Below are positions 36,638 through 48,304 of a stretch of 64,000 nucleotides of DNA, one piece after another. The notes below the pieces were generated by a model that made no database searches, was not told the origin of the DNA, and saw only the letters and a program-made list of their open reading frames with translations. Position numbers and translations under genes: made by a program. The DNA is taken from positions 30,988,214-31,052,213 of the forward strand of contig NC_080417.1 of NCBI RefSeq assembly GCF_029873635.1, written 5' to 3'. How positions within the stretch are numbered: the stretch's first letter is position 1; every line of letters begins with the position of its first letter. The DNA is from Malania oleifera. Lineage: Eukaryota > Streptophyta > Magnoliopsida > Santalales > Ximeniaceae.

Positions 36638-37188
36638 TGTTGGCCTAACTGGGCTTTTCAATCGCTTTTTGATAATAACAAAATCAAGGATGTTTTAACA
36701 TGCGTTGTTAAGTGGTTTTAATTCAGGTCTAAGTAAAAGGACACCAAGAGTAAGGGAGTACATTGGTTAATAAATTTTTTTGCGAAAACCGTAACGGAGT
36801 ACGTTGATTGGTTAGCAACCCAAAACCTATTAGCTGAAGGTTTATTGAAATTCTGATCTTGAAAAAGTGTTTGGATGTTATTTTAATCTTTAATTAAAAA
36901 GCCAACTACAGGACTTGCACATTCATATACAAGATTGTTGAATATTGCAAAGCTATTATTAATTTTCGTGTATGGTGTTTGTTTGGATTGAATAGTTAAT
37001 CAATTGATTGTGTTTGTTGTGCATTGAATAGAAGAAGTTAGTGCTTGTGTGGATTGCCAAATAAACAAGAATAAAAGAAGTTTTTAAAGAATTGTAAAAA
37101 GTCAAGAAATCTTTAAAAAAAAACTCTAAAGAATTTTTTTAAATAACTCAATTCACCCCCCTTTCTTAGGACTACACCTTAGATTTAA
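36638..37188 (+). repeat. 3' LTR of copia E, internally deleted
   Basis: Only 551 bp. It matches the 5' LTR from 26799 to about position 120, then jumps near 36752-36760 to sequence matching 30340 onward. The missing 1.3 kb covers the promoter array and TATA box. Confidence 0.85.
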
Positions 37189-37374
37189 AAAATTACAAAC
37201 CCAAATAGAAATTACAATAAATAAATATGTCGGGGTCTTCCTGTTCTTCGAGTTACCGCATGCTATCAATGTGATCCAGCTTAGTATGATTGTGCACACA
37301 AACTTGAAAGTCATTAAATACCAGAGCATTTGTCCTAATCAAAACAGGATACGACCTATAAGGTCAACATATTT

Positions 37375-38309
37375 AAACATGAGCAGGCCTGGGGTGGGTA
37401 CCAGATAAAATGGTCATACCAGTATTCCTATCAGCGGAAGTCACAGTATATATATAAATATATATACATCACACTGAATACATATACCAGAGTGTCAACT
37501 AACTAGAAGTTTATTCATCAACATACATCCCAAAATAACAAAACTCTAGGGGAAGCATTCATCCCTAGTTTACACACCCACCCTGTATGTCAGGGTACCA
37601 ACTCCACTCTATCTGGGAGCTCTATCACCAGCTCAATATCGATTTCCTGAAATATTTAAATGATTGGGTGAGACACATCTTAGTAAGACGAAATAAATTA
37701 TTTACAGTGTGTGGCAATATGAGACTCATTGTTTCATAGCATATAACATATTAGTGATAGTATCTTCTGAGAAAATATATCAATCCCATAATCGTAATAA
37801 TATACATATCCAACACAAGCTTTCATACGCTTTTACTTCCATTTCAAAAATCATTCATTCATAATCCAAGTTTACCCGCGAAGTTCCTAAGAATAAGGAA
37901 ACTTACCCACACATACAAGAAGCTTCCCTCTACCCTGAAATCATTTGCAGCCTAGCCTAATTAACTCGGGTTCAGCTACAACTGATACTTATCAAAGCAC
38001 TCACCTTACTCAGTAAGCCCTCATGCAGTGTGTCTTACTTCGCTTTAATTATTTATTTACTCACGCAATTTCATTTCTCATTTTCATTTCATTTCCATTA
38101 TTATTTCTTTTCCATTTTCCATTTTCCATTTCCATTTCCATATCTAGCATATGACTATCCTCGGTAACCCATACACCCATGTCTGTAACTCATGGCTATC
38201 CTGACGATTTTTCTCCATGCCATGCTTCCCCCCATGGTCAGGGTTGTGCGGCCCGAAGGCTGGATCTAACCGTGGTTGGCCGACCCGGTTAGATCAAATA
38301 ATACCATAT
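37375..38309 (-). repeat. gypsy C 5' LTR, right piece
   Basis: Resumes the C LTR after solo LTR L and follows the left copy (15380-16286) closely. It ends at CCATAT, where the left copy continues with the rest of the LTR. No gene is seen; the small open frame in it is not conserved. Confidence 0.85.
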
Positions 38310-38310
38310 G
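38305..38310. other. apparent deletion junction between LTR C and LTR I
   Basis: LTR C (to ACCATAT) passes directly into LTR I (CATATGAAGG). The two full-length LTRs elsewhere in the window both have CATAT at this point (16282-16286 and 43530-43534), giving 5 bp of microhomology. Missing are the rest of C's and A's LTRs, part of I's LTR, and the outer part of F's LTR. Confidence 0.7.
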
Positions 38311-38965
38311 AAGGATTTTTGCAGCCAAGCTGCTATTGTGTCTTGCACAAAACTTGCTGCTGCCATGGCCTCCAAGGACCCCCCTACACTGCCTCCCAAA
38401 AAAAATATAACCCTAATCTAAAAGCTAAAAGTAACCATACCTACTTTCTTCCTTTGACTTTTCAAAATAAATTCATAACTCCCCCTCTCCTTTTTACAAT
38501 TCGCCCCTAGCACTAAAATGCCCCTTCCAGCACCTCTTGTGTCCACTTGCATAGCCGGGTCACATCAAGACCTGGCCCACTTTATTTATTTTTTTTATTT
38601 TCTTTTCTTTTTTTGTTTCCTAGCACACAGGTTTGGTTTTGACCATATTCAAGCTCGTATCTCTCAAAGCTCAAAGCATAAAAGTTGTAGAGCTCTTTCT
38701 CATCTTTCCCTGGAATTTTTAATCATCTCGATCGGAGCTCGGATAAGAAAGTTACGTCTAGAATACAAAGTAGTGTCGGTTTTAGCTTCCAATAATTGTC
38801 CTGTGATAAAAAATACTAAAAATTCATAAATTACTCAATAAAACCCAAATATTATAAATAGGATACAATGTTAAAATATTGAGAGTAATTAGGCATTTAA
38901 TTAAAAAATAATTTGTAATACATGAATTAAAACACCTAATTACGCAATTTAAGTGCGTAATCACA
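38310..38965 (-). repeat. 3' LTR of gypsy I, truncated
   Basis: Matches 43535-44211 of the right LTR. It begins (minus) TGTGATTACGCAC at 38965, next to a polypurine tract of nine G (38966-38974 on minus). About 780 bp of the far end is missing at the deletion junction. Confidence 0.85.
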
Positions 38966-40379
38966 CCCCCCCCCTAACATCTCTAGCAAATAACGTGAAT
39001 GAATTCTAGGGAGGTACCCACAAATATTGATTTCAAAAAACATGAAATTAATGCACATGCAACACAACCATACCATTTCACATACAGGAATATAACCAAA
39101 TTTCACCCAAGCTTATCATATACAATGCACACAATTTTGAAGTAAGTCATTCATGCAAGTCTCATCATTATATAGCCATAAAGAACAGTATACTCACATA
39201 AAGTTAACTAGTAATTACAATTTAGAGTTAATGTAGTCATATAAATCTGAGTATAAACAGGCTAAATCTCGAGGTATGTGTAATGTGTATGACTTTCTAT
39301 ACCCAGGATACTAGTGGACATCTACAGAATGGTTGTTTTGACTCGGTCTAACTGTTATACCCTCAAAAATACTCAAAAAGAATGGGTTCACTCATCATAT
39401 GTGAGGAGGAGTGTCGCGATCAAACATCCCACATATTATAAGGAACAAACGCTAAATATATGGAGTGGACTATTCTGAGAAGGATCTAGCCTATTTGTGA
39501 GGTGTCGGGTCATTCACCCTAAGATCTTCTCACCTACTCATCATATCCAACTACGGCCACCCTAGATCAACTTATTCACAACCAAGCGTGGATACATCTG
39601 AGGCATTAAGCGGTTGAAGAGTCTTCATATGTGGAGAACATGTGTCATGTTCTTAACTTTTTTTAGTATTTCTATGGAGCAGGTATTAATCTTTCACTTT
39701 ATTCAAGTGCATTTCTATTTCTTTTTTTTCTTTTTTCTTTTTTTTTTTTTTGTCTTTCTTCTATTCATTCTTAAATTTCTATCTTTTCATTATCAATTAG
39801 GACAATCATTACACTTCTTTTATTGTCTTCATACCACCAATGGGAATTAAGATCGAACAGTAGTTCATGAACTAAGTCTATTTCTAGGGGTGGCTCAACG
39901 TTCACATCTTGAGTAGGCTACAAAATCTAGGTTTCTATCTCCCCCACTAGATGTCACCTCTAGACTAGTAAGTCAAAAACAGAGACTAGTGTACAAAGAG
40001 TATCCTGAAAAGAAGGGAAAGTTGAGTTTCATGAATTCTGAGCTGATGTCAAAAACTCAAAAGAACGATAAATGGCTCAACAATACCTCACAAGGTGTCA
40101 TAGTCGCCACAGGCGCTCCCTCAGTGCTCACAAGGAACCCTAAATGCTACAAGTCACGTGAACATGTATTTTTAGCCTTATGAGATACCATGTAAATACA
40201 AAAGTTTATATAACTAAATTAACACGAATGAACTACCAATCAACTTTTAGGGAGTTACAAAGTCATATAAAGAGAAACTACCCATAAATGACATGAGTGT
40301 GTAATTCTTAGGTTATATGCAAGTATGTGAAGGGTATACGTTAGTGTTAATTATGGCATAATCATCTATCCTCAATGCC

Positions 40380-40426
<47 letters not shown>

Positions 40427-40683
40427 TATTTTTTTAATTAATTAATACAAAACTCAGTAAGTGGACGTGCACAGTGTCACATGTAAATTCTTACCCCCTA
40501 ACTAAAGTGGAACATTGTCCTCAATGTGAAAGCATAGGGGAAATAGAAAAGATGTGCATAGCAGAAGTAGAGCGTACTTAGGTGAAGTAATGGAAAATAA
40601 AAATTGAAACTACAGAAACATGTACCTAAAAATAAACTAAAAATAAATTAAGGTAAAACAAAATGAAAAAAAGAGAAAGAAAA
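38966..40683 (-). other. noncoding 3' part of gypsy I
   Basis: 1.7 kb with no gene seen. It begins with the G-run polypurine tract. A T-rich run lies at 39718-39752 and a (CTTT)n tract at about 40381-40427. Open stretches here are short, low complexity or on the wrong strand. Confidence 0.7.
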
Positions 40684-40686
40684 ACA

Positions 40687-42660
40687 TCACAGTCTGTCTG
40701 GCGGAGGCTTTGGAGGAATTTCATCTGGTGGATGCAGGTCTATAAATTGAACTGGTGAGACTCCAAATTTGAGTCGCCATGATGAATTAGTCTTGTTACT
40801 TGCACAAAAGTTAGCTTCAAATAAATCAATACGTTCTAAGGTACCAAATAAAACATGTGTAGACTGCCCTCCTTGTTTTAACAAGAAAGGATCTTTATTC
40901 AATATATTTTCGAGGAAATTCACTTCTTTAAGAACCGGTCTTTAAGGCAGAGTTGTCAAAGTAGTTGCCTTTGGTTCTTCAGAATCAACATTAAAATGTT
41001 TACCTTGTTCTTTGAAAATTAAACTCTCACCAATCTACTCACCCTCTTTGTCGGGTGTATCCATCACCTTACCATTGCAGGGATTTGCTTCAGCATTGCA
41101 CTCTTTGACATTTAATCTAGTAGGGAATGATGGTGTCATGACTGTCAATCTCTGAGGGTAAGGTACCACAAGTTGGTACTTCTTACTAGTCTCAGTATCC
41201 ACATTAACTGACTTCTTCAATTTTGGGCTTGCTTCCTCTGATTTTTCTTTGACCTCATCTATCTCAGTTGTAACTTCAGGTGTCAAGACAACTATTGGTC
41301 TATTAGTGAGTATCTCAGGTTGGGGAACTTATTTTCCACTTCTTGAAGTAATAACGGTCTCCGCTATCTCAAGAGAAACATTATGTATTTTTTGTTGTTA
41401 GTGCTGGTATTCTTAAGGATTAGGCTAAGGTTCTACCAAAAATTTCATTTTTTCTAAGATATTCAATTGCGTGCTCATCTCATTAATGGTTTCCCACAAT
41501 TCATTTATGGTCTAAGTGTACTGATTATGAGTTGTGACTTGAATCTGCATGAAATGCTGAAAGGCATCCTCAAGAGACTTCTCCGGTGGAGTAGTGCTGC
41601 ATTAGATTGAAATCCTGAAGGTGCATAGCTCTAGGAGATTTGTTGTGGCTAATATTGATGATGAAAGGTGTCTAGATAATATGTTGGCTCATATGTACCT
41701 CCACCACTGATTGCGCTGATAGGTTGTACTATCATGGGTGCCTGATCGTATCGTGTATTCCATTGTCGAATACTTTCAGTTAAGTAATCAAAGAATGATA
41801 ATGTCTGATCCAGTTCCTTACTAAAGAGTTCTCCATTACACATAGTTTAGACAAATTATTTGCAATCAGGAGTAAGAGTTGTATAGAAATAATTGACTAA
41901 CCTCCATGATTCAAACTCGTGATGTGGACAAGTGCTTAACAGATCCTTGAACCTCTCCTAACAAACTTGAAAAGTCTCATCACCCTTCTGCATAAACTAA
42001 ATGATCTATTCCTGCAAAAATTGAGTCCTCTATGAAGGACAAAACTTGTGCACAAATTCACGCTCCATATTAGCCCAATTAGAGATAGAGTGGGGTCTCA
42101 AAGAATTAAACCACATTTTCATCCTATCTTTCAAAGAGGTAAGAAATAAACAAAGTCTAGTAAATTCATCAGTTCTAGCACGAGAAAAAAAAATATTGCA
42201 AGTCAACTCAAATTCTGTCAAGTGCTGATAAGGAAAAATATATTGCAAGTCAACTCAAACTCCGTCAAGTGCCGATAAGGACACTCGGATTCCGTCCTAT
42301 AGAATTGAGATATCAATGACTTCCTCTCGTGTTGCATCATGAAATTAAGTTCATCATTAGGTAAAGCAGTGTAAGATGGTGCAATGGTGCATGTAGGCTA
42401 CAAAAAATCCATAAGCGTGCATGGTGCAGGTGCAGCCATAACTCCCTCAAAGAATTCTTTAAACAGATTACTCAAATCAATTTCAGAATCACTCGTAAAA
42501 GTAACAGGAGAACAATCAGATTTTGTACTCTGTGTGTCACTATTGGTGCTAAGTGAAATTTTGGATAGTCTATTCGAAAGATCTCAGACCCAAGGCATCA
42601 AAAATCAGTGCAAACAACAGGAATTCACTAACACAACAACAAACAAGCATGATCAAAATA
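40687..42660 (-). pseudogene. gag: gypsy I gag
   Basis: The capsid region near 42290-42030 has FELTCNIFFSRARTDEF, LKDRMKMWFNSL and WANMEREFVHKF. It continues at 41990-41640 with ERFKDLLSTCPHHEFE-like and YDQAPM blocks. A C-terminal part with VVPYPQRL lies at 41160 and another open part ending HPPDEIPPKPPPDRL at 40687. The wording is that of Athila/Tat gag. Stops lie near 42000, 41840 and 41600-41300. A 47-bp tandem duplication (about 42198-42291) repeats the HLTEFELTCN block. Confidence 0.75.
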
Positions 42661-42730
42661 TTTATTTTTTTTTTCAATTAAAAAACAAAAATAATTAGAA
42701 AAACACAAACTTTGAAATTAAAGTTGGTAT

Positions 42731-42748
42731 TCCCCGGCAACAGCGCCA
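42731..42748 (-). other. primer-binding site of gypsy I, tRNA-Asp type
   Basis: The minus strand reads TGGCGCTGTTGCCGGGGA, one base from the TGGCGCCGTTGCCGGGGA site of Athila/Tat-type elements, complementary to tRNA-Asp. It lies 6 bp inside the LTR end at 42755. All other elements here use initiator Met-tRNA. Confidence 0.88.
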
Positions 42749-42754
42749 AAAACA

Positions 42755-43442
42755 TGACTCACTCGGAAAATGAGAGCAGCTCGGAAGCTATCCCAAGTAT
42801 AAGAGTTCAATTGTGTAATACTTAACTCAAGGGTTAGATCGTCTCCTCAGGGAATGCAGTTTAGTTCCAAATTTTACGTATTTTCAATTAGAAAATAAAA
42901 AAACAAAAAGGTCACTAAACACAGTTCAAATTTGGTTTCCTGGGATTTTTGAGATTTTGCAATGAAATTTAAATCCTAACTAAAAATTAAACACGCGCAA
43001 AATAACTACTTAAATACTAGATTTAAATACCAGAATAACGAAATAAGTAAACCCTTCAATCATCCAACTGAATAAAAATATTAACTTTAAACATAAACCT
43101 AAGTAAGAATACACTCTAAATAAAAATACCAACTTTAATAATTAAAACACCCAAGAAAATAATTAAATACCTATAAAAACTTTAAATAAGAAGACAAATT
43201 GAAATTAACAATAATAATGCTCAAGCAAGAATTTAAATGCAAGAGAGAGAGAGAGAGAGAGAGAGATTTAAACAAAAATTTATCTAATAAAAAGAAAGTT
43301 CTTAAATTAAACAAACTATTTTTAAACAAAAAATAATTCAAACTTTGAATAAATTAAAAACTTAACAATAAAATTAATTTTAATAAAATTGAGTTCAAAG
43401 AAAGAGAGAGATGAGAGAGTAAGGGAGAAAAGAGAAGAGAGA

Positions 43443-43526
<84 letters not shown>

Positions 43527-44211
43527 GGTCATATGAAGGATTTTTGCAGCCAAGCTGCTGCTGTGTATTGCACAAAACTTGCTGCTGCCATGGCCTCCAA
43601 AGCCCCCCCTACGCTGCCTTCCTAAAATAAATACAACCCTAATCTAAAAGCTAAAAGTAACCCTACCTACTTGCCTCCTTTGACTTTTCAAAATAAATTC
43701 ATAACTCCCCCTCTACTTTTTACAATTTGCCCCCAGCATGAAAATGCCCCTTCCAGCTCCTCTTGCGTCCACTTGCATGGCCGGGTCATATCAAGACCCG
43801 GCCCACTTTATTTATTTATTTTTATCTTCTTTACTTGTTTCTTCTTCTTTTCTTTTTTTGTTTCCTAGTGCACAAATCCAATTTTGATCACAATGAAGCT
43901 CGTATCTCTCAAAGCTCAAAACAAAAAAGTTGTAGAGCTCTTTCTTAGCTTTCCCCAAAATTTTGAATCGTCTTGGTCAGAGCTCGAATGAGAATGTTAC
44001 GCCAAGAATACAAAGTAGTATCGGTTTTAGCTTCAAATAATTGCCCTGCGATAAAAAATACCAAAAACTCATAAATTACTCAATAAAACCCAAATATTAT
44101 AAGTAGGACACAATGTTAAAATATTGAGAGTAATTAGGCATTTAATTAAAAATATAATTCGTAATGCATAAATTAAAACACCTAATTACGCAATTTAAAC
44201 GTGTAATCATA
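42755..44211 (-). repeat. 5' LTR of gypsy I
   Basis: 1457 bp between the PBS and the junction with LTR F at 44211. It carries GA (43238-43266), TA (43445-43474) and GA (43475-43521) microsatellites, absent from the truncated left copy. Open frames across these repeats are artefacts. No palindrome array of the kind in other LTRs was seen. Confidence 0.85.
43445..43521. repeat. compound (TA)n(GA)n microsatellite
   Basis: About 15 TA units followed by about 23 GA units inside LTR I. Confidence 0.95.
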
Positions 44212-44425
44212 CTTCAATCAAAATCACAATATAGAAAGATGAAGCTCAAGTATATATATCACCAGGGTTCTTTCTTAGGTTAAATAGCTCAATAGAAATG
44301 TAAAGACCCATGAGCTCTTCTCAGCAAAATCGCAGCAAGTAATTCAACAAGAGTATAGGCAAGGTAGCTTTGAAGAGTAGAAAAAATTTGATTGATTTGC
44401 TGCTTGTAGGTTGTTGGTGTATTTG
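44212..44425 (-). repeat. copia F 3' LTR, left piece
   Basis: Matches 62496-62709 of the 5' LTR. It is bounded by LTR I on the left and by G on the right, with TSD ATTTG at 44421-44425. Confidence 0.85.
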
Positions 44426-44864
44426 TGTAACGTCCTTAACCCTTAAACCCGGTCCGGTGTGTTATACCTAATAAAATCCTAATATTCCATTAATACATTC
44501 AAACATACACAGCAGAAAACATAACCATGATCCTCAATCATAAAAATATGTACAAGAGTTTACTATTTCTATCCATAATCCATAAATAACCATTCATCAC
44601 CTGTATTCCCATATGTACACATATCCCAAAAAATATTTAGTATTCTCAACACCAGTGTGTTCCACAACCATCCATAAATTCGAGAAAACTTAAAACATAA
44701 AACATAACTTATATACATCCCAAATATCATCAAAATGTTTCTACCCTCTTCTCTATCTAAAACCCAAAATGCTATCAACCTCGAGCTTCTCTAAGCTCAT
44801 TTACGTGGTGGTCCTGAAAAGATAAATTTGTAATCGGGTGAGACACATCTCAGTAAGGGAAAGA

Positions 44865-44908
<44 letters not shown>

Positions 44909-46711
44909 ACGTGTGGTCAACATGAGATTATAATCAACATTTTAATATCATTTGCAAACCATTAACATAAATTCTAAAATCATTTTCTGAACCTAATCAA
45001 ACACAGAAAATATTTACCCATGAGACTACCCAAGGATTCGGGTGATTACCCGTTCATACAAGTAGCACCCCTTTGCTCTGATACATTAGGCAACCCAAAG
45101 GTCACAACAGAAGCATACCAGAGCACTCACCTTACTCAGTAAGCCCTCAAGTGATAGTTTAATCTCATACTCACACAGTTCATACAAAAGTTTACTAGTA
45201 AAGGCCTCAAGAATAAGGAAATATATCCGCCCATACAAGTAGTTTCCCTCTGCCCTAATGCGTTATGCAGCCTACTACTACATCTTATACTACTAGTGCA
45301 CTCGCATTTCTCAGCAAGCCCTCTGGCGAAGAGTTTGCCCCGCCCTAGAGTAACATGTTCTACTAGCATAAATACCTAATAATACCATAATACATTATTC
45401 TGTTTGTCATTATTCAAACATCCATAACTGTTTATGTTCATAACTTTAGCATTTAATAGCATTTCACTTTATGTAACCTTTAACATTTTACATCGTTCAC
45501 ATTTCATATTTCATGTTCGTTTCATTCACATTTCCATTTCAATCATTTTCATTTCATTCATTCGTACTACAGTTCCTTTTAGCTGTATATTAGTTAGTCC
45601 ACATAGATATACATTAAAATCTGCTAACACAACTCCTTTTAACTGTCATCAATTAGTTTACAGCTTTTTTTAGCTGTCATTGCATACATGGTTGCATTAT
45701 CAAAAACAAGCAACATGGTACGTATAACATTTCATTATCAATACATTTCCTACATAGCCTACATCTCATACATATAACATACATTTACACTGCATTACCA
45801 TCTACTCATGTCATATAATTGTAGCAATAAATTGCATACATTGCCTATAAAATAAGCCACCAACATTTAACTTTTATTTACTGAAAATATACCTTCATTT
45901 CTTAGATAATTATCTAGAAATACTTTCCACTTTCATCAATTCATTTTCACATATAAGTAGCTAAATAAACAGTCCTAAACTCAGAAAACATAATTTACAT
46001 GGTTGACATTTTATAGCCACATGGAAACATATATAACATATTCCATTTCATTTAATTCATGAAAACTTGATTTAATGTATAAATTTTGCCCCTACCTAAA
46101 TCCTTGAACTACACCAACAGGTATCCCAAACTAATGTCTGTGATGCTCACCCGGTCTCTGGTTTAAAAACCCTAGTTTAATTAGATAAAACCCCCCATAA
46201 GTTTTTATTTTTGCATTTTCTTAACTTATAAACCTTAAATAAACTTATAAAAACCAAAAACTGAGAATCTAAACCCTTACCTAAACTTTAGAGCATTTCT
46301 CGAAAAGCCCAGTTTAAGAAACTGATCCGCTAGATGTGTAGAGAATCTTCCCTAAAACGCCGTAGCGACTTCCGTTTAGCGATTCGGGCTGAATCCGGGC
46401 CAAATAGGACTCATCGACGAACCACTGAAGAACACTTATCGACAAGGCCGTGAGCTCATCGACGAGTTTTAGAATAGCCAAAACCCTCTCGGTTAATCCT
46501 CATTGATGAGACATGCATACTCGATGACAAGTTTCACAACACCACTCGTCGACGAGAAAATCCTACTCGTCGACGAGCACCTGCTTATTATCCTCTTTTA
46601 AATTTTCTTTCCCTTTCTTCTTTTCCCCGATTTTTCTTTATTCCTTATTTATCTTTTTCATCTATTATTTTTTCTAATTATTTTATCATTAAAAATTTTC
46701 GGGTCATTACA
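44426..46711 (-). repeat. 3' LTR of gypsy G
   Basis: 2286 bp. It has palindromes centred at 46415.5, 46440.5, 46460.5, 46504.5, 46525.5, 46550.5 and 46571.5. Near 46400 about 140 bp present in the right copy is missing, which removes the TATA box and the first palindrome. A (TA)n tract is at 44871-44900. A polypurine tract (minus TAAGTGGGGAAGAA) follows at 46712-46725. Confidence 0.88.
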
Positions 46712-46725
46712 TTCTTCCCCACTTA

Positions 46726-47940
46726 AGAAATTTCGTCCTCGAAATTTTACCTACTAATCATCCTTTTACATCATTAGAATTCATCAATTCATACAATTCA
46801 ACGTATACATATCACCATATACTTTTGCATCATCAATAATATAATCATCATATAAAACTTTACATCATCTATTACTAAATAAAATTATCATTATCTTAGA
46901 TATATTTTCATACCTGCTTCTCTAATGGCATCCTCCTCAGCCTGAAGTGTATACAGTCGAGGTGGAGCACCTCTTCCAAGTGGTACTTGTTGTTTTCCCC
47001 AATCCTAGTTCTAAAGAGATACCATAGGCAATGGTTCCCGACAATTTTTCTTGATATGCCCTGATTTACTGCACCTGAAACAATTCGGAGTGTCAAACTA
47101 GCATTCGCCCCTATGCCTTTTATTACATTTCTGGCATACGGAGTCCACTGCCTCTTTTCCTTTCTTCCCTAATCCCTGACTGGCCTTAGATTGAAAACTA
47201 GATGGTGTAGGCCTCTTCTTCTGCTCTAAAGGCTATGTGCTACTTTGGATACTCTTCTCCAGCACCGAAGTCTTATCAACTAATTCTGAGAAAGTCTGAA
47301 CCTGAAACCCCACCACCAACTCGTATATTCTGCGTCTCAGGCCTTTTTCAAATTTCCTGACCTTCCTTGTCTCATTCGAAATCAGAAATGGTGCGAAGCG
47401 TTACAGCTACACAAATTTCGCTGCATATTCCGCAACGGTCATCTCCTCCTGGGTCAGATTAGTAAACTTCTCTATCTTCTCCTCTCTAACAGACGAAGGA
47501 AAATACCTGTCAAAGAACAGCTCCTTGAATCGCTCCTAGGTAAGAGCTATCTTTTCCGGCCTCTGGTCCTCTAGTAGCTTTGCAGATAGCGACCAGCGTT
47601 TCACCTCCCCAGTCATCTTGAATGCAACATAATGGACCTTATGCTCGTCCATGCAATCGAGTATAGCCATGATCTCCTCTATTTCCTATACCTTATTCTC
47701 TGCAGCCACTAGATTAGGTCCTCCTACAAAGGTCGAGGGTTCATCCTCATAAACTCCTTAATGCTGCATCCCTGACCTGTAGGTGGATAGTTCTGTTCTC
47801 TAGGATCCTTCTTCATCTCTGCCTTAACCTGATGGGCTATACCCTGCAGCATCTTGGAGGTATCAACATCCTCTTCACTGGAAGTATCTAAACCTTCCCT
47901 TCCTTCAGCATCTATATTCTCTTCTCCAGAGTTTATCCTG
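46726..47940 (-). pseudogene. gag: gypsy G gag
   Basis: Tekay-type gag followed from about 47940 (no clear ATG; an IKEFMRMNP block near 47755) through the capsid (HKVHYVAFKMTGEVKRW, FKELFFDRYFPSS, VRKFEKGLRRRIYELV) to two zinc knuckles: CQKCNKRHRGEC near 47140-47105 and CFRCSKSGHIKKNC near 47080-47040. At least six stops interrupt it, all where Gln is expected (CAG to TAG, one CAA to TAA). A frame continues to 46908 but no protease is reached before the polypurine tract. Confidence 0.8.
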
Positions 47941-48304
47941 AATATAGGACAGAAAAGAGATAAGAACTACATTTCATAATCCCCAAACATCATAATCATT
48001 AAATTAAATCCAATAAAAATCCAAAATCTCCATATAAGGACCAATCTCACAGCTAGGAAACATCGCTATCAATGGATTTACCATGATTTTCTGATACCGT
48101 CAACTGAATTAGAAAATCACAGAAGTCCACCTAGGGATTTCTGCCTCAGAGCTATAAGACAAAATCCTATACTTCCCTACACTAAACCTACTTCTCAATA
48201 CCTAACATATTCATCTAGTATTCTTATCCTAAATATTTCCTATACTCTGGTATAAATCATTTCCTAAGTTCTCAAAATCCCAAAATCATTGCTCTGATAC
48301 CAAA
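47941..48304 (-). other. gypsy G leader with PBS
   Basis: No gene is seen. TGGTATCAGAGC (minus, 48291-48302) matches initiator Met-tRNA, followed by the LTR edge at 48305. Confidence 0.82.

Larger units (their letters stand above)
26799..37188 (+). mobile_element. copia element E, SIRE/Maximus-like, near full length
   Basis: Plus-strand element with a perfect 5-bp duplication AAAAT (26794-26798 and 37189-37193). Order: 5' LTR (with solo LTR J inside), PBS, gag, protease, integrase, RT, RNase H, 0.94-kb tail, polypurine tract, 3' LTR. It is the only copia here with all pol domains in one piece, yet each frame has stops. The 3' LTR has lost about 1.3 kb internally. Confidence 0.92.
22859..37369 (-). 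mobile_element. copia solo LTR L, host to K and E
   Basis: Three pieces (22859-23648, 25712-26798, 37194-37369) make one LTR of about 2.05 kb in minus orientation, beginning TGTTGACCTTATAG at 37369. Its other end is near CAAGAGGGGGGTGAATTGG; the terminal CA appears mutated. It sits in LTR C with CATTT/TATTT duplicates. L is split by solo LTR K and by copia E. It belongs to a copia LTR family distinct from A, B, E and F. No gene is seen in the pieces. Confidence 0.78.
15297..38309 (-). mobile_element. gypsy element C, Tekay-type chromovirus, nested and truncated
   Basis: Minus-strand element: 3' LTR (15297-17748), integrase with chromodomain, RNase H, RT, protease, gag (to 22390), PBS, then a 5' LTR of which 22772-22858 and 37375-38309 remain. 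Copia solo LTR L separates the two pieces, flanked by CATTT (22854-22858) and TATTT (37370-37374). The last 1.46 kb of the 5' LTR is missing at the junction with element I, so the outer target duplication cannot be checked. Tekay assignment rests on RT, chromodomain and LTR ends TGTAGWGACC / CGTCACA. Confidence 0.88.
38310..44211 (-). mobile_element. gypsy element I, Athila/Tat-like, gag only
   Basis: Minus-strand element: 5' LTR 42755-44211, PBS of tRNA-Asp type, gag at 40687-42660, long noncoding part, polypurine tract, truncated 3' LTR (38310-38965). No protease, RT or integrase is seen, so it is non-autonomous. It lies in the 3' LTR of F at 44211/44212; the left target duplicate is lost. 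Confidence 0.82.

Noticed and set aside
38217..38829. Two plus-strand open frames of about 100 codons
   Set aside because: They cross LTR C and LTR I on the antisense side, and the joint between the two LTRs lies inside the first. The matching region at 43530-43950 has no equivalent frame.
39614..39850. Phe-rich membrane-like frame at 39614-39850
   Set aside because: It translates T-rich low-complexity DNA in the noncoding part of element I.
43354..43625. Open frames on both strands over 43354-43625
   Set aside because: They translate TA and GA microsatellites (Tyr-Ile and Glu-Arg runs) and are artefacts.
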